From: Acidiluteibacter ferrifornacis
GTDB lineage: Bacteria; Bacteroidota; Bacteroidia; Flavobacteriales_E; Vicingaceae
Assembly (NCBI RefSeq): GCF_009909615.1
Contig: NZ_WWNE01000012.1
Location: 1 to 64,000, forward strand
DNA length: 64,000 bases
Reading direction: 5' to 3'
In this document: positions 1 through 8,359 of the stretch, one piece after another
How positions within the stretch are numbered: position 1 is the stretch's first letter
Layout: the number at the start of each line of letters is the position of its first letter
The notes under the pieces: generated by a model
Told to the model about the DNA's origin: nothing
What the model saw: only the letters and a program-made list of their open reading frames with translations
The model's database searches: none
Position numbers and translations under genes: made by a program

Positions 1-47
1 CATAGAGGGCAGGATTTCAGATTCATTTTATAATAGTCGTCGGTTCA

Positions 48-65
48 TTCCGATAGCTATCGGAA
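48..65. repeat. 18-bp perfect palindrome
   Basis: TTCCGATAG is followed directly by its reverse complement CTATCGGAA. Flanking CGGTTC and GAACCG also pair. It lies in the gene-free first 312 bases, downstream of whatever gene ends to the left of the window. It may be a dispersed palindrome or part of a 3' end structure. Apart from this and the terminator at 85-117, I see nothing else in 1-312. Confidence 0.5.
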
Positions 66-84
66 CCGCCTCACGCTACACTTT

Positions 85-117
85 AAAAGGTCAAGATTGG
101 ATTCTAGACCTTTTTTT
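85..117 (+). terminator. Intrinsic terminator of an upstream gene outside the window
   Basis: An 8-bp stem AAAAGGTC/GACCTTTT (85-92 and 107-114) with a 14-nt loop runs into a tract of seven T. It would end a plus-strand transcript entering from the left and so separates it from the sheath gene at 313. Confidence 0.6.
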
Positions 118-312
118 ATGGTCTGAAATGGACATTTGTTTATAGGATTCTTATTTGTCAGAACTACAAAATCATCGTTTAGACTAAAAAGATACAGTCA
201 ACATCTAGGCTTTGTTGTATCTAAAAAAATGGGTGATTTCTCTCATTTTATCAATAAGTTAAATGCACTACATTTAATTCCAATTTAAATGAAACTTAAA
301 AACTAAACCCCA

Positions 313-1881
313 ATGAATCTATCAACAATCAAATCCCCCGGAGTATACATCGATGAAGAAAATGCATTTTCAAATACTGTTATACCTGTTCAAACTGCAG
401 TGCCAGCGTTTATTGGATATACGCCAAGGGCAGATTACGAAGGAAAATCCTATTTCAACGTTGCGCAAAAGATAACCTCTTTCTCAGATTTTCAAGCCAT
501 CTATTGTCTGCCCAATCCGTCTGCACCTTCTGCTCCTGCAAAGCAGTATAATCCGCAATACTACATAGTAAAACAAGTTAGCCAGCCTCAAAATGGTGAT
601 TGTATATCGATAAATGATAGTAATTATTCCATAGTTCCTGATCCAAATACGATTTATTATTTATACAATAGCATTCGCTTATTTTATGAAAATGGAGGAG
701 GAGATGCTTACATTGTTTCGGTTGGGAAATATGGTTCACCATCAGGAAGTCCTATTAATACTGGCGAACAAATTGTAAATCCAAATGTAAAGTTGAATGA
801 GTTAACAAATGGCTTAGCAGTTTTGAAATGTGAATTGGAACCAACCATGTACATTTGTCCTGAGGCCACTTTACTATCTGTTGACAATAATGCTACTTTG
901 ATGCAAGAAATGCTGATACAGAATACTGAAATGCAAACTTCCATTAGCATTTTTGATATTATTGGAGCTAGGAATCCGGATCCTATTAAGTACATGAATG
1001 ATATTGAAACTTTTCGGACAGCAACTGGGTCAAAGGGGTTATGTTATGGAACTGCTTATTATCCTTTCGTGGGCACCACAATTATGCAGGATACTGATTT
1101 GGATTACACCAATCTATTTGGCGGAGATATTCAACAGTTAGCGACTTTAATTAATCCTGAAGGTAACTCAAATTCCACTTTAACTGCTATTATTGATGCA
1201 ATAAAGGAGGGCAATATATCTTCTCAACAAGCCAATAATGCATTGAAAAATTCAAGTAAGACATATGCAACAATTATGAAGCATGTTTTGGCTGACGCGA
1301 ATGTTTTGCCTGCGAGTGGTGGGATAGCTGGCGTAATTACTACAATTGATAATCAAGAGGGTGTTTGGTATTCCCCTGCAAATACTTCAATCGTAGGAGT
1401 TTGTAGTTTACCTATAAATTTGTCAGAATCTCAACAAGCAGATTTAAATGTGGATGTTGTTTCCGGTAAATCTATCAATGCTATTCGGAGTTTCCCCGGC
1501 ATAGGGATTTTGATATGGGGAGCTAGAACTTTGGATGGAAATAGCCAAGATTGGAGATACATTGCTGTTAGAAGAACGATTACATTTATAGAACAGTCTA
1601 GTAAATTTGCTTGTAGTTCCTATGTCTTCCAACCCAACGATAAGAATACCTGGGAATCTATAAAAACAGTGTTGGGTAATTTTTTAAATAATTTATGGAA
1701 GCAGGGTGGTTTGCAAGGTGCAACTGCATCAGATGCTTTCTCTGTTCAATGTGGGTTAGGAACTACAATGACTTCAGAAGATATATTAAATGGTATTTTG
1801 AGAGTAGTTATAAACGTTGCTATTGTTCATCCTGCTGAGTATATCACAATAGAGTTTCAAGTACAAATGGCTGAATCTTAA
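313..1881 (+). CDS. Contractile tail sheath protein (phage-tail-like injection system)
   Basis: This 522-residue protein is a sheath subunit of the phage tail/contractile injection family, which polymerises around the inner tube and contracts to drive it through a membrane. The N-terminus has the family signature SPGVYIDE (residues 8-15). The C-terminal part from about residue 347 (GVWYSPAN), with FQPNDKNTW near 438, is the conserved sheath domain that ends these proteins. The middle is the variable surface region. The tube gene follows after 15 nt on the same strand. No baseplate, spike, ATPase or capsid gene lies in the window, so it may belong to an extracellular or type VI-like apparatus encoded partly elsewhere. 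The family call is strong; the type of system is inference. Confidence 0.9.
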   Translation: MNLSTIKSPGVYIDEENAFSNTVIPVQTAVPAFIGYTPRADYEGKSYFNVAQKITSFSDFQAIYCLPNPSAPSAPAKQYNPQYYIVKQVSQPQNGDCISINDSNYSIVPDPNTIYYLYNSIRLFYENGGGDAYIVSVGKYGSPSGSPINTGEQIVNPNVKLNELTNGLAVLKCELEPTMYICPEATLLSVDNNATLMQEMLIQNTEMQTSISIFDIIGARNPDPIKYMNDIETFRTATGSKGLCYGTAYYPFVGTTIMQDTDLDYTNLFGGDIQQLATLINPEGNSNSTLTAIIDAIKEGNISSQQANNALKNSSKTYATIMKHVLADANVLPASGGIAGVITTIDNQEGVWYSPANTSIVGVCSLPINLSESQQADLNVDVVSGKSINAIRSFPGIGILIWGARTLDGNSQDWRYIAVRRTITFIEQSSKFACSSYVFQPNDKNTWESIKTVLGNFLNNLWKQGGLQGATASDAFSVQCGLGTTMTSEDILNGILRVVINVAIVHPAEYITIEFQVQMAES

Positions 1882-1896
1882 TTTAAATAGATATTA

Positions 1897-2358
1897 ATGG
1901 TAAAAGACGGAAGTAAACAAGAATCAGCTTGGCCAATGCCACAATTTCGTTTTAAAGTGGATTTAGCTACAGAGTTAGAAGGTGTAGGATTTCAGGAAGT
2001 TTATGGATTGGATGTGGAGAATCAAATAATTGACTACGACAAAGCTGATAGTCATAATTTTTCAACTGAAAAGATACCTGGAATTGTTAAATATGGCACT
2101 ATCATATTAAAAAGAGGAGTTTTTGTAAACAACTATGCGTTTTGGATGTGGAAGAAGGAGGTTACAATGAATAAGGTCAAACGCAGAACTATATTGATAA
2201 ATTTACTAGATGAGAGTGGGGAAACGACTATGCAATGGCAGTTGGACCAAGCTTGGCCAATAAAGATAACTTGTACTGATTTGAAATCAGATGGGGATGA
2301 AGTTGCAGTAGATACGTTAGAGATTGCTCATAATGGTTTAACACTAACTAAAAGTTAA
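1897..2358 (+). CDS. Tail tube protein (T4 gp19-like)
   Basis: This 153-residue protein matches the short tube family of contractile injection systems (T4 gp19-like, often annotated phage tail protein). Visible family features are the N-terminal MPQFRFKVDL stretch (about 14-23), the central GLDVEN segment, a KRGVF strand pair and the final LEIAHNGLTL strand. Tube subunits form hexameric rings inside the sheath. It starts 15 nt after the sheath stop and is almost certainly co-transcribed with it. The next gene, murI, is convergent, so the unit ends here with only sheath and tube. Confidence 0.88.
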   Translation: MVKDGSKQESAWPMPQFRFKVDLATELEGVGFQEVYGLDVENQIIDYDKADSHNFSTEKIPGIVKYGTIILKRGVFVNNYAFWMWKKEVTMNKVKRRTILINLLDESGETTMQWQLDQAWPIKITCTDLKSDGDEVAVDTLEIAHNGLTLTKS

Positions 2359-2505
2359 TATTCTTATGTGATAATTCAATGAGAAGTAAATGAATGTCGG
2401 TCAAATTGAATAACTAACTGAGCAGACAAATTATTTAGAAGTGATGTTGCTTTATAATAATGGTTGCTGGTTGCAGAAGAGAGGTGTATAGGTTAATTTT
2501 ATTCG

Positions 2506-3321
2506 CTACACTCGAATATGCTCTGCTTTTATTTTTTGATCAAAAAATACTTCAGCTTTTTCCTCGAAACTTTTAGCATCATCTGTAGTGTAGAATCTCA
2601 TGGAACCATTTTTACTGCATTGATTTTCTACCTCCGGATGACGATCGAGATAATCGACTAAACTTCTGGCTACGATTTCTCCTTGCGCAATTACTTGAAT
2701 TGTAGGAGGGACAAACTTTTCAATAACAGGTATTAAAAGAGGGTAATGGGTACAAGCCAAAACAATGGTGTCAATTTCATCGGATTGTTCCAATAGTTTT
2801 TGGAGGTCTTTTTCTACCACATAATGCGCGCTTTGACCATCGATTTCATTACTTTCTACCAATGGAACCCATAGTGGACAAGCATGCTGAAATACCTCAA
2901 TATTCGGATGAAACTTATTGATTTCAATTTTATAAGATTCTGATAGTACTGTTCCTTGAGTGGCTAAAATCCCAACTTTATTACTTCGAGTATATTGATT
3001 TATGGTTTCAGTTGTTGGCCGTATTACCCCGAGAACTTTTTTTCCTTCAGGCAAGTCATTTTGTTGAATAGAACGCAATGCCTTGGCAGAAGCTGTGTTG
3101 CAGGCAAGAATTACTAAGTTGCAACCCATTTCGAACAACTTAAAAACACATTCTTTAGTATATTCATAAACTGTTTCAAAAGACCTAATCCCGTATGGAA
3201 TTCGAGCATTATCTCCCAGATAAATGTAATCGTACTGCGGCAAGCTATGATGTATTTCTTTAAATACAGTTAATCCTCCGTAGCCCGAATCAAAAATTCC
3301 TATTGGGGCATTACTTTTCAT
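2506..3321 (-). CDS. murI: Glutamate racemase
   Basis: MurI converts L-glutamate to D-glutamate for peptidoglycan synthesis in the cytoplasm. At 271 residues it has normal length. The family blocks are visible: GIFDSGYGGLTV at 8-19 with the conserved Asp11-Ser12, ACNTAS with catalytic Cys74, and ACTHYPLL with the second catalytic Cys190 and His192. It is convergent with the tube gene and shows no operon partner in the same family of functions. This is housekeeping, with nothing unusual. Confidence 0.96.
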   Translation of the reverse strand: MKSNAPIGIFDSGYGGLTVFKEIHHSLPQYDYIYLGDNARIPYGIRSFETVYEYTKECVFKLFEMGCNLVILACNTASAKALRSIQQNDLPEGKKVLGVIRPTTETINQYTRSNKVGILATQGTVLSESYKIEINKFHPNIEVFQHACPLWVPLVESNEIDGQSAHYVVEKDLQKLLEQSDEIDTIVLACTHYPLLIPVIEKFVPPTIQVIAQGEIVARSLVDYLDRHPEVENQCSKNGSMRFYTTDDAKSFEEKAEVFFDQKIKAEHIRV

Positions 3322-3444
3322 ACCAAATTGAATAATTAGTTTTACTCATGAACACGAATTTAAGGTTATCCTTCATTTTTAGCTTGTTTTTTGTTAAGAT
3401 TTTTGAGAGTTAGAAGTAGGTATGCATTCCTGAATGTTGAGGAA

Positions 3445-3828
3445 TCATAGAACATATTTATCAAAAATTTCTTGTAATGCTTTCTCTGGGTCTGTATGAA
3501 TTCCAGGGTGAGTTTTTGAACTTTGAATAATGGTACTCCGATTAGCCGTGAGCCACCTGAAGCGGTCGGATAATTCCAGTTGACCAATTTTTCCACTGGA
3601 GGGACTACCTTCACAAACCTGTTTCCATGCATTGAGATAATCCTGAAATTGGTGTAACTCAACTTCTGAATTGAAAACCTTCAGTTTGGCGTCATCTATT
3701 TTCACCTTTATGCCCAGATACTTCTTTCTTTTTGAGAAAAGAATAACACCTACATTGAAAAACTCTTCGCGCTCCACCTTAGGTACGATTCGAATAAGTG
3801 CATATTCATAAGTATATTTATCTTGCAT
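3445..3828 (-). CDS. DUF3037 family protein
   Basis: This 127-residue cytoplasmic protein matches DUF3037: the N-terminus YEYALIRIVPKVEREEFFNVGVILF is typical, with the conserved R..P..EREEF..VGVILF pattern. Its start overlaps the 3' end of the upstream kinase-like gene by 11 nt (3818-3828), which implies translational coupling and a shared role. Members of this family commonly sit beside HipA_2-type kinases, as here. The biochemical function is unknown. A 98-residue frame overlapping it at 3366-3662 looks like a shadow. Confidence 0.85.
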   Translation of the reverse strand: MQDKYTYEYALIRIVPKVEREEFFNVGVILFSKRKKYLGIKVKIDDAKLKVFNSEVELHQFQDYLNAWKQVCEGSPSSGKIGQLELSDRFRWLTANRSTIIQSSKTHPGIHTDPEKALQEIFDKYVL

Positions 3829-4597
3829 CAGAAGCCTCCTTAACTAATTGATCCATTTTTGAAAGTCTGGTTGTCAAAAACTCAACGTAAGCAGCTCTCA
3901 TTTCCTTTGGGCTCATTTTCTCAGACTCTACACTCAACCAGTCTTCAGGAATATTAGAGATGATATCATCCAATTTTTCTTTTGTAAGCAGCTGATTAAT
4001 CAATTCAGCTGCTTCAGCTAATTTTCCTGCTTTTTTTAATAAAACATGGTCTTTAATTAATGGAAAAGTTCTTGTCAAGTGATTTTTCCAAGTATCCCAG
4101 TTGTGGTGAAAATAGAAACTAGCTCCATTATCAATAATCCATAATTCATTATTCCAGTGGAGTAGATTCGTATTCTTATCTGTTCGATCGATGTTACTGA
4201 TTATACTATCCAATAGCACTACTTTGGAGGCAGTCAATTCATCTACAGGAGTTACAATAGGATCAAATGTGATAGCTGAGGATAAAAAGTGAAGTCCAAG
4301 GTTTAGGCCAACACTAAACTTTAATAGATCTTGAATTTCTTCATCTGGTTCTGTCTTACTAAAAGTATCATCTAAATTCATAAAAACCAATTCAGGTACA
4401 TTTAATCCAATAGCTCGAGCCAATTCTCCGCCAATAAACTCTGCAATTAAAGCCATTTTGCCTTGCCCCGCCCCACGAAACTTAAGCACATATAAAAAAC
4501 CGTCGTCTGCTTTTACGATTGCAGGCATAGAACCTCCTTCTCGCAATGGTTGAACATATTGAGTTACTTCAACCGTTCTGATGTCTATTTTATTCAT
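3818..4597 (-). CDS. HipA-like kinase (HipA_2 family)
   Basis: This 259-residue protein resembles the short stand-alone HipA-type kinase fold. A beta-strand region AIVKADDGFLYVLKF (26-40) supplies the likely ATP-binding Lys39. It is followed by the helix segment LIAEFIGGELARAIGL (50-65), a catalytic-loop-like NIDRTDKNTN (135-144) and a metal-binding-like IDNGASFYF (155-163). It lacks the full N-terminal subdomain of classical HipA toxins and has no HipB-like HTH partner. Instead it overlaps a DUF3037 gene. Whether the pair is a toxin-antitoxin module or something else cannot be decided from sequence. Confidence 0.75.
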   Translation of the reverse strand: MNKIDIRTVEVTQYVQPLREGGSMPAIVKADDGFLYVLKFRGAGQGKMALIAEFIGGELARAIGLNVPELVFMNLDDTFSKTEPDEEIQDLLKFSVGLNLGLHFLSSAITFDPIVTPVDELTASKVVLLDSIISNIDRTDKNTNLLHWNNELWIIDNGASFYFHHNWDTWKNHLTRTFPLIKDHVLLKKAGKLAEAAELINQLLTKEKLDDIISNIPEDWLSVESEKMSPKEMRAAYVEFLTTRLSKMDQLVKEASDAR

Positions 4598-4688
4598 CTT
4601 GCAAAATTGCCAATTTATTAGCTTAAGTGGTGAAGGCGAATTCAGTTTAATTTACTATACGATTAAAACCTTCATTTTGCCCATTGGC

Positions 4689-5924
4689 CTATTCTATAGG
4701 CTCAGCCCAATCGGAGTTTCTGACAAATACTGTATATTGAACATAAGGTTGACCCTCATCAGTCATTTCAAATAGATCAGTTACAGGAAGTATCTGAATT
4801 GTTTTGTTTAATCTAATTGTATTAATATAAGGACTGTTAGGAGCATCCATCTTAATTAAAGATTTGTGATGCTGAGGAGTCATTCGCTTAAAATCTTTGA
4901 CCCCTATGATATACATAAAGAGCATGTTGTCAGCAGAGATAGGTATTTTGGTGTATGCTCCTTTTTCTCACATAAATTCAGGTAACTGATTGCTTGGCAT
5001 CACCATATAACCCTCATTCATCATAAAATTGATGGATAAACTTTTATTCTCTAACCCTAAGTTTGATTTTCTAATCTTCGAAGCCAATGGATGACTATTG
5101 TTAATACGATATTGAAAAACATGATAGAGCCCGAAAAATCCATAGAGTTTACTTTCTGACCATTTATTGTAACTAAAAAGAGAATGAAAGTTTTGAAACA
5201 TTATTTCTTCGCGATTTTCCTTGTTGAGAATATAGTCAGCATTTTTCTTTAAATGAGAGAGTAGGAACAGGGTATCTGTTTTTTGGCTATAGATAGTGGT
5301 GAATCTCTTAATTGTTTCATTCAATGTTGAGCCGTCTTTTTCTACCTTATTTCCCAAATAATCAGAAGGGTAAAAGCTATTTAGATACTCCTTTACAAGA
5401 TTTTCATCTTGGATTCGATCAATTCCTACAAATTTAAATTTTTCATTCTCAGGAAGCTGTTGAAAATACTGTTGTAGCTGAATGTATTTTTCAAAATAGT
5501 CCTTATTGTTTCTTCCTTGTATAACTGCCCAATTTTCAAGTATTCTTTGAAGCAGCTTTTCTTCACCAGAATATAGAAAATCGTTGAGTAATTGGGCTTG
5601 AACAAAATCTAGTTCAGCGATATAGTGATTGAAATTGTGGTTTTCATGTAAATATTTAAAGAAATCAACATCAAATACAGAGGGTTCGTGAAACCCATGA
5701 ATTTCTCCCACCAATATCAAATGGTTATTGGCAATGTCCTGTTCCATTCTTTCAAAGGAAAATGACTTTTCTATAGGAATTGTTTCACTGTTTTTCGATA
5801 AAAAATTCACATATTTTCCTCCCGTTGCATACTCCCATAAATGAAACCCACCATAGGAAATAGCCACAAGCACAAATGCGACTAGAATGAATTTAAAAGA
5901 GATTTTTAAAAGTTTCTTAATCAT
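4689..5924 (-). pseudogene. EreA/ChaN-like membrane-anchored hydrolase, split by an in-frame TGA
   Basis: A 318-residue reading frame (5924 to 4968) has an N-terminal membrane anchor (about 9-28) and LVGEIHGFHEP (71-81), which resembles the erythromycin-esterase/ChaN/TraB fold. It ends ...LPEFM at a TGA (4968-4970). The same frame continues with no further stop for 92 codons to 4689. The continuation is protein-like (FMYIIGVKDFKR, then NSPYINTIRLNKTIQ), and its first ATG is at 4925. I read this as one gene of about 411 codons with a single nonsense codon, or a sequencing error. TGA acts as a normal stop elsewhere in the window (for example 60241-60243), so recoding is unlikely. The shortened protein could still fold. 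The exact family is uncertain. Confidence 0.65.
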
Positions 5925-5928
5925 GTTT

Positions 5929-6177
5929 TTATTTTAAACCTCTATTTTTAATCGCATCATCTATCGCTTTGGATTTTTTACTGTTTTTTACCATAAAATA
6001 GACGAAAATCAATGGAAATACAGTGGCAAACCCAAAACCATTTTTTACGGCACTATAGATGGCTACACCTATAAAAACGCCAATCAACAGTGCATTTCCA
6101 ACTGCGTATTTTTTGAATTGTTTCTGTTTGGCTAGCAATTCCTCATCGGTATACGATTCTATTTCTTTGTTTGTCAT
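5929..6177 (-). CDS. Small two-helix membrane protein
   Basis: This 82-residue protein has a charged N-terminal helix (MTNKEIESYTDEELLAKQKQ), then two hydrophobic segments at about 28-45 and 48-63, and a lysine-rich tail. It is probably an inner-membrane hairpin protein of unknown function. It ends 4 nt before the start of the broken hydrolase gene, so the two were probably one operon. Confidence 0.7.
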   Translation of the reverse strand: MTNKEIESYTDEELLAKQKQFKKYAVGNALLIGVFIGVAIYSAVKNGFGFATVFPLIFVYFMVKNSKKSKAIDDAIKNRGLK

Positions 6178-6370
6178 TGCTTTAAAGTTGATGATTTAAT
6201 AGTATATAAAATAATACTTGATTTTAATCGGTTGTGTTTAAATCTATGAATTGTAAAGTAGATAAAAATAGTATTAACCTCCAAATGAGCCTTTGAAAAA
6301 AGGAAATTTCAAAAAAGTGGGGTGCGATTTCCAAATTCAATAGTACATATAATATAAAGGGTTCAATTCC

Positions 6371-7086
6371 TTATATTTTATACTTTGATTTAAGTTGTTT
6401 CGCCAAATCGATAGCATAAGGAGTATTTTGATGGATGAGCTCTTCAACAATTTGCATAGCTTCAGCTTTAGAATATACGATTTCCAATTCTTGCTCTTGA
6501 TCAAAATCATATCCCATGGATTGAAACAGTTGATCTGACCATTCATTTCGTACACAGTCTATTACTAAATGAACCCTATCCGTGGTTCCATTATTTTCTA
6601 CGCTATGTGGTAGATTCACATTGGTGTACCATGCCTCACCTGCTTTCATTTGAATGGCTTTTTCGTTTAAAATAAAACAGACCTTTTCATTGGTAACAAT
6701 TGGCACATGTATGCGAAAAACTCCATCTTCATAACCGCTATCATGATCGATGTGGGTATTGATTTGTGTTCCTGCAGCAAGGTTCATTAATCGAATGGTT
6801 TCTTTCTCGCATAAAAAGTAGCGATAACCTCTTGAAAATAGTTGCAGTTAGAAAGGGCAGGAGTGTCCTTGTACCTTTCTAAATTACCCGGAATTGCTGC
6901 TATATTGTTTAATTTCCCATCTATGGAACGCAGAGGTAATATGTAATTATCCCCATCGTAATTTTCAGGGATGTAATTTTTATGAAAGTTAAATGCCTTG
7001 CATTTATCAAAATCTGCTTGAAGTAATTTGGAATCAAACTGAAATGGCAGTAAAAAGGAAGCATTTTGTGGAGCGTAAATTTTCAT
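6371..7086 (-). pseudogene. Aspartyl/asparaginyl beta-hydroxylase-like protein, frameshifted
   Basis: Two abutting frames (7086-6787, 99 aa; 6787-6371, 138 aa) together make one Asp/Asn hydroxylase-like protein, an Fe(II)/2-oxoglutarate dioxygenase. The first ends FYARKKPFD*. The second starts MNLAAGTQINTHIDHD and carries the iron ligands (HxD of HIDHD, His of NLPHSV) and the RIHVPI strand. Adding one A to the run AAAGAAAC near 6795-6800 gives RKKTIRLMNLAAG, the expected family junction (..RLM.L..G..I..H.D). This is therefore a 1-nt deletion in an A-rich run, a true frameshift or a sequencing error. The TAATG overlap could allow reinitiation of a C-terminal half. Confidence 0.78.
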
Positions 7087-7355
7087 CTTTTTTTTTGTAG
7101 TAAATTAAAGTTGGTAGGTCTAGATTTAAAAAATGATGAGTCAATAGGATTAATATGATTCATTTTCGAAGATAATAAAACTTATCATAGCCAGTGGATA
7201 CAAATGCCTCACTAAATTCTCTATTGGTAAGAATGATAATCGTTTAAAACGAGGTATCAAAGATTATTTCAAGTTCTAAGCATATTGGATATTCATTTTT
7301 TTCCAAAAAATAGAGTTGTGTAACATAAGTAGCTTTCAAGTAGTAGTTTACGTTT

Positions 7356-7363
7356 TACTTTTG
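7356..7363 (+). promoter_or_regulatory. Bacteroidota -7 element for peroxiredoxin
   Basis: TACTTTTG fits the TAnnTTTG -7 consensus and lies 31 nt before the peroxiredoxin start. The -33 position has TTT rather than TTG, so the match is partial. The rest of the 307-nt gap 7087-7393 is AT-rich and I see nothing else in it. Confidence 0.5.
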
Positions 7364-7393
7364 AAGTGTAAATTATAAGTAAAACAAATTGTT

Positions 7394-8110
7394 ATGGAAG
7401 ATATAAAAGATCAAGAAGTAGTAGTGAGTATGCCAAGAATTGGCGATAAAGCTCCAGAATTTAAAGCAATAACCACCCAAGGAGATATTAATTTTCCATC
7501 AGATTATTCAGGAAGTTGGACCATCCTTTTTAGCCATCCGGCTGATTTTACACCAGTTTGTACGTCAGAGTTTATGACGTTTGCTACAATGGAAGAAAAG
7601 TTTGAAAAAGCCAATTGTAAATTAGTTGGACTTTCCATTGATGGGTTATATAGCCATATTGCATGGTTAAGAACGATAAAAGAAAAGATAGAGTACAAAG
7701 GAATGAAAGATGTGGAAGTGAAGTTTCCATTGATAGAAGATATCACTATGGAAGTGGCTAAAAAGTACGGTATGATTCAACCCAATGAAGACAGCACAAA
7801 AGCTGTAAGGGCTGTATTTTTTATTGACCCTCAGGGGATTATTAGAGCCATTATTTACTATCCATTGAGTTTAGGTAGAAATTTTGATGAGCTATACCGA
7901 GTGATTATTGCTTTGCAAGCAGCAGATGAGTTTAATATAGCCACACCTGCCGATTGGGAGCCTGGAGATGATGTTATCATTGGACCGGCAGGATCTTGTG
8001 GTACAGCAAGCGATCGGATGAATGATGGTGAGCTCGACTGTAAAGATTGGTTCTTCTGCACAAAAAAGCTGGATAAACAAACGGTTTTAGACCGAATTAT
8101 CAGAAAGTAA
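7394..8110 (+). CDS. Peroxiredoxin, Prx6/archaeal-type
   Basis: This cytoplasmic thiol peroxidase reduces hydrogen peroxide and organic peroxides. The peroxidatic Cys56 lies in PADFTPVCTSEF, with the expected upstream Pro and Thr. The length of 238 residues and the long C-terminal arm (about 170-238) match the Prx6-like subfamily rather than the shorter AhpC type. Additional cysteines in the tail (SCGTAS, ELDCKDWFFC) could act as resolving cysteines, as in archaeal members. It is monocistronic, with its own promoter-like box and a strong terminator 18 nt after the stop. Confidence 0.93.
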   Translation: MEDIKDQEVVVSMPRIGDKAPEFKAITTQGDINFPSDYSGSWTILFSHPADFTPVCTSEFMTFATMEEKFEKANCKLVGLSIDGLYSHIAWLRTIKEKIEYKGMKDVEVKFPLIEDITMEVAKKYGMIQPNEDSTKAVRAVFFIDPQGIIRAIIYYPLSLGRNFDELYRVIIALQAADEFNIATPADWEPGDDVIIGPAGSCGTASDRMNDGELDCKDWFFCTKKLDKQTVLDRIIRK

Positions 8111-8128
8111 CTCCTTTTTTATACTATT

Positions 8129-8162
8129 AAGCCGAACAGATTCTGTTCGGCTTAATTTTTTT
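8129..8162 (+). terminator. Intrinsic terminator of the peroxiredoxin gene
   Basis: A perfect 11-bp stem AAGCCGAACAG/CTGTTCGGCTT with loop ATT (8129-8153) is followed by a T tract. It overlaps the last codon of the small minus-strand gene at 8152, so that gene has no room for a separate terminator. Confidence 0.9.
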
Positions 8163-8310
8163 GGATTAAGTCCATTGCTTCCTCCCAATAGACTTGTTCT
8201 GCTTTTGTATAATTCACAGCATCAAAAACTTTTGGCTCAATCTCAAGTAAATTTTGCCCGTAAGTCAAAGTTGAAATTAGAATTGACAAAACGAGTGTTA
8301 CATGTTTCAT
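8152..8310 (-). CDS. Small secreted protein (52 aa), possibly a gene remnant
   Basis: Reading from the ATG at 8310 gives a 52-residue product with a plausible signal peptide (MKHVTLVLSILISTLTYGQ, cleavage near 18-20) and an acidic tail ending MDLIQKN. A purine-rich GAGA precedes the ATG. The IS3 element begins only 14 nt upstream of the start, so the native promoter is gone or replaced. The stop falls within the peroxiredoxin terminator stem. It may be a real small protein or the left-over 5' end of a longer gene. I do not recognise the family. Confidence 0.45.
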   Translation of the reverse strand: MKHVTLVLSILISTLTYGQNLLEIEPKVFDAVNYTKAEQVYWEEAMDLIQKN

Positions 8311-8359
8311 TGTCTCTTTTCAAATGTCACGTCCTAAAATACGGCTACTGATTTAAGGA

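Noticed and set aside
313-2358. Prophage
   Set aside because: Only sheath and tube are present. No capsid, terminase, portal, integrase or lysis genes are seen nearby.
4968-4970. TGA read as selenocysteine or tryptophan
   Set aside because: No selenocysteine-insertion hairpin is evident next to it, and TGA ends other genes in the window (for example 60241-60243). A plain nonsense mutation or read error is simpler.
6787-6810. Programmed -1 frameshift joining the two dioxygenase halves
   Set aside because: AAAGAAAC is A-rich but not a standard heptamer slippery site and no stimulatory structure is clear. A single-base deletion or error explains it equally well.
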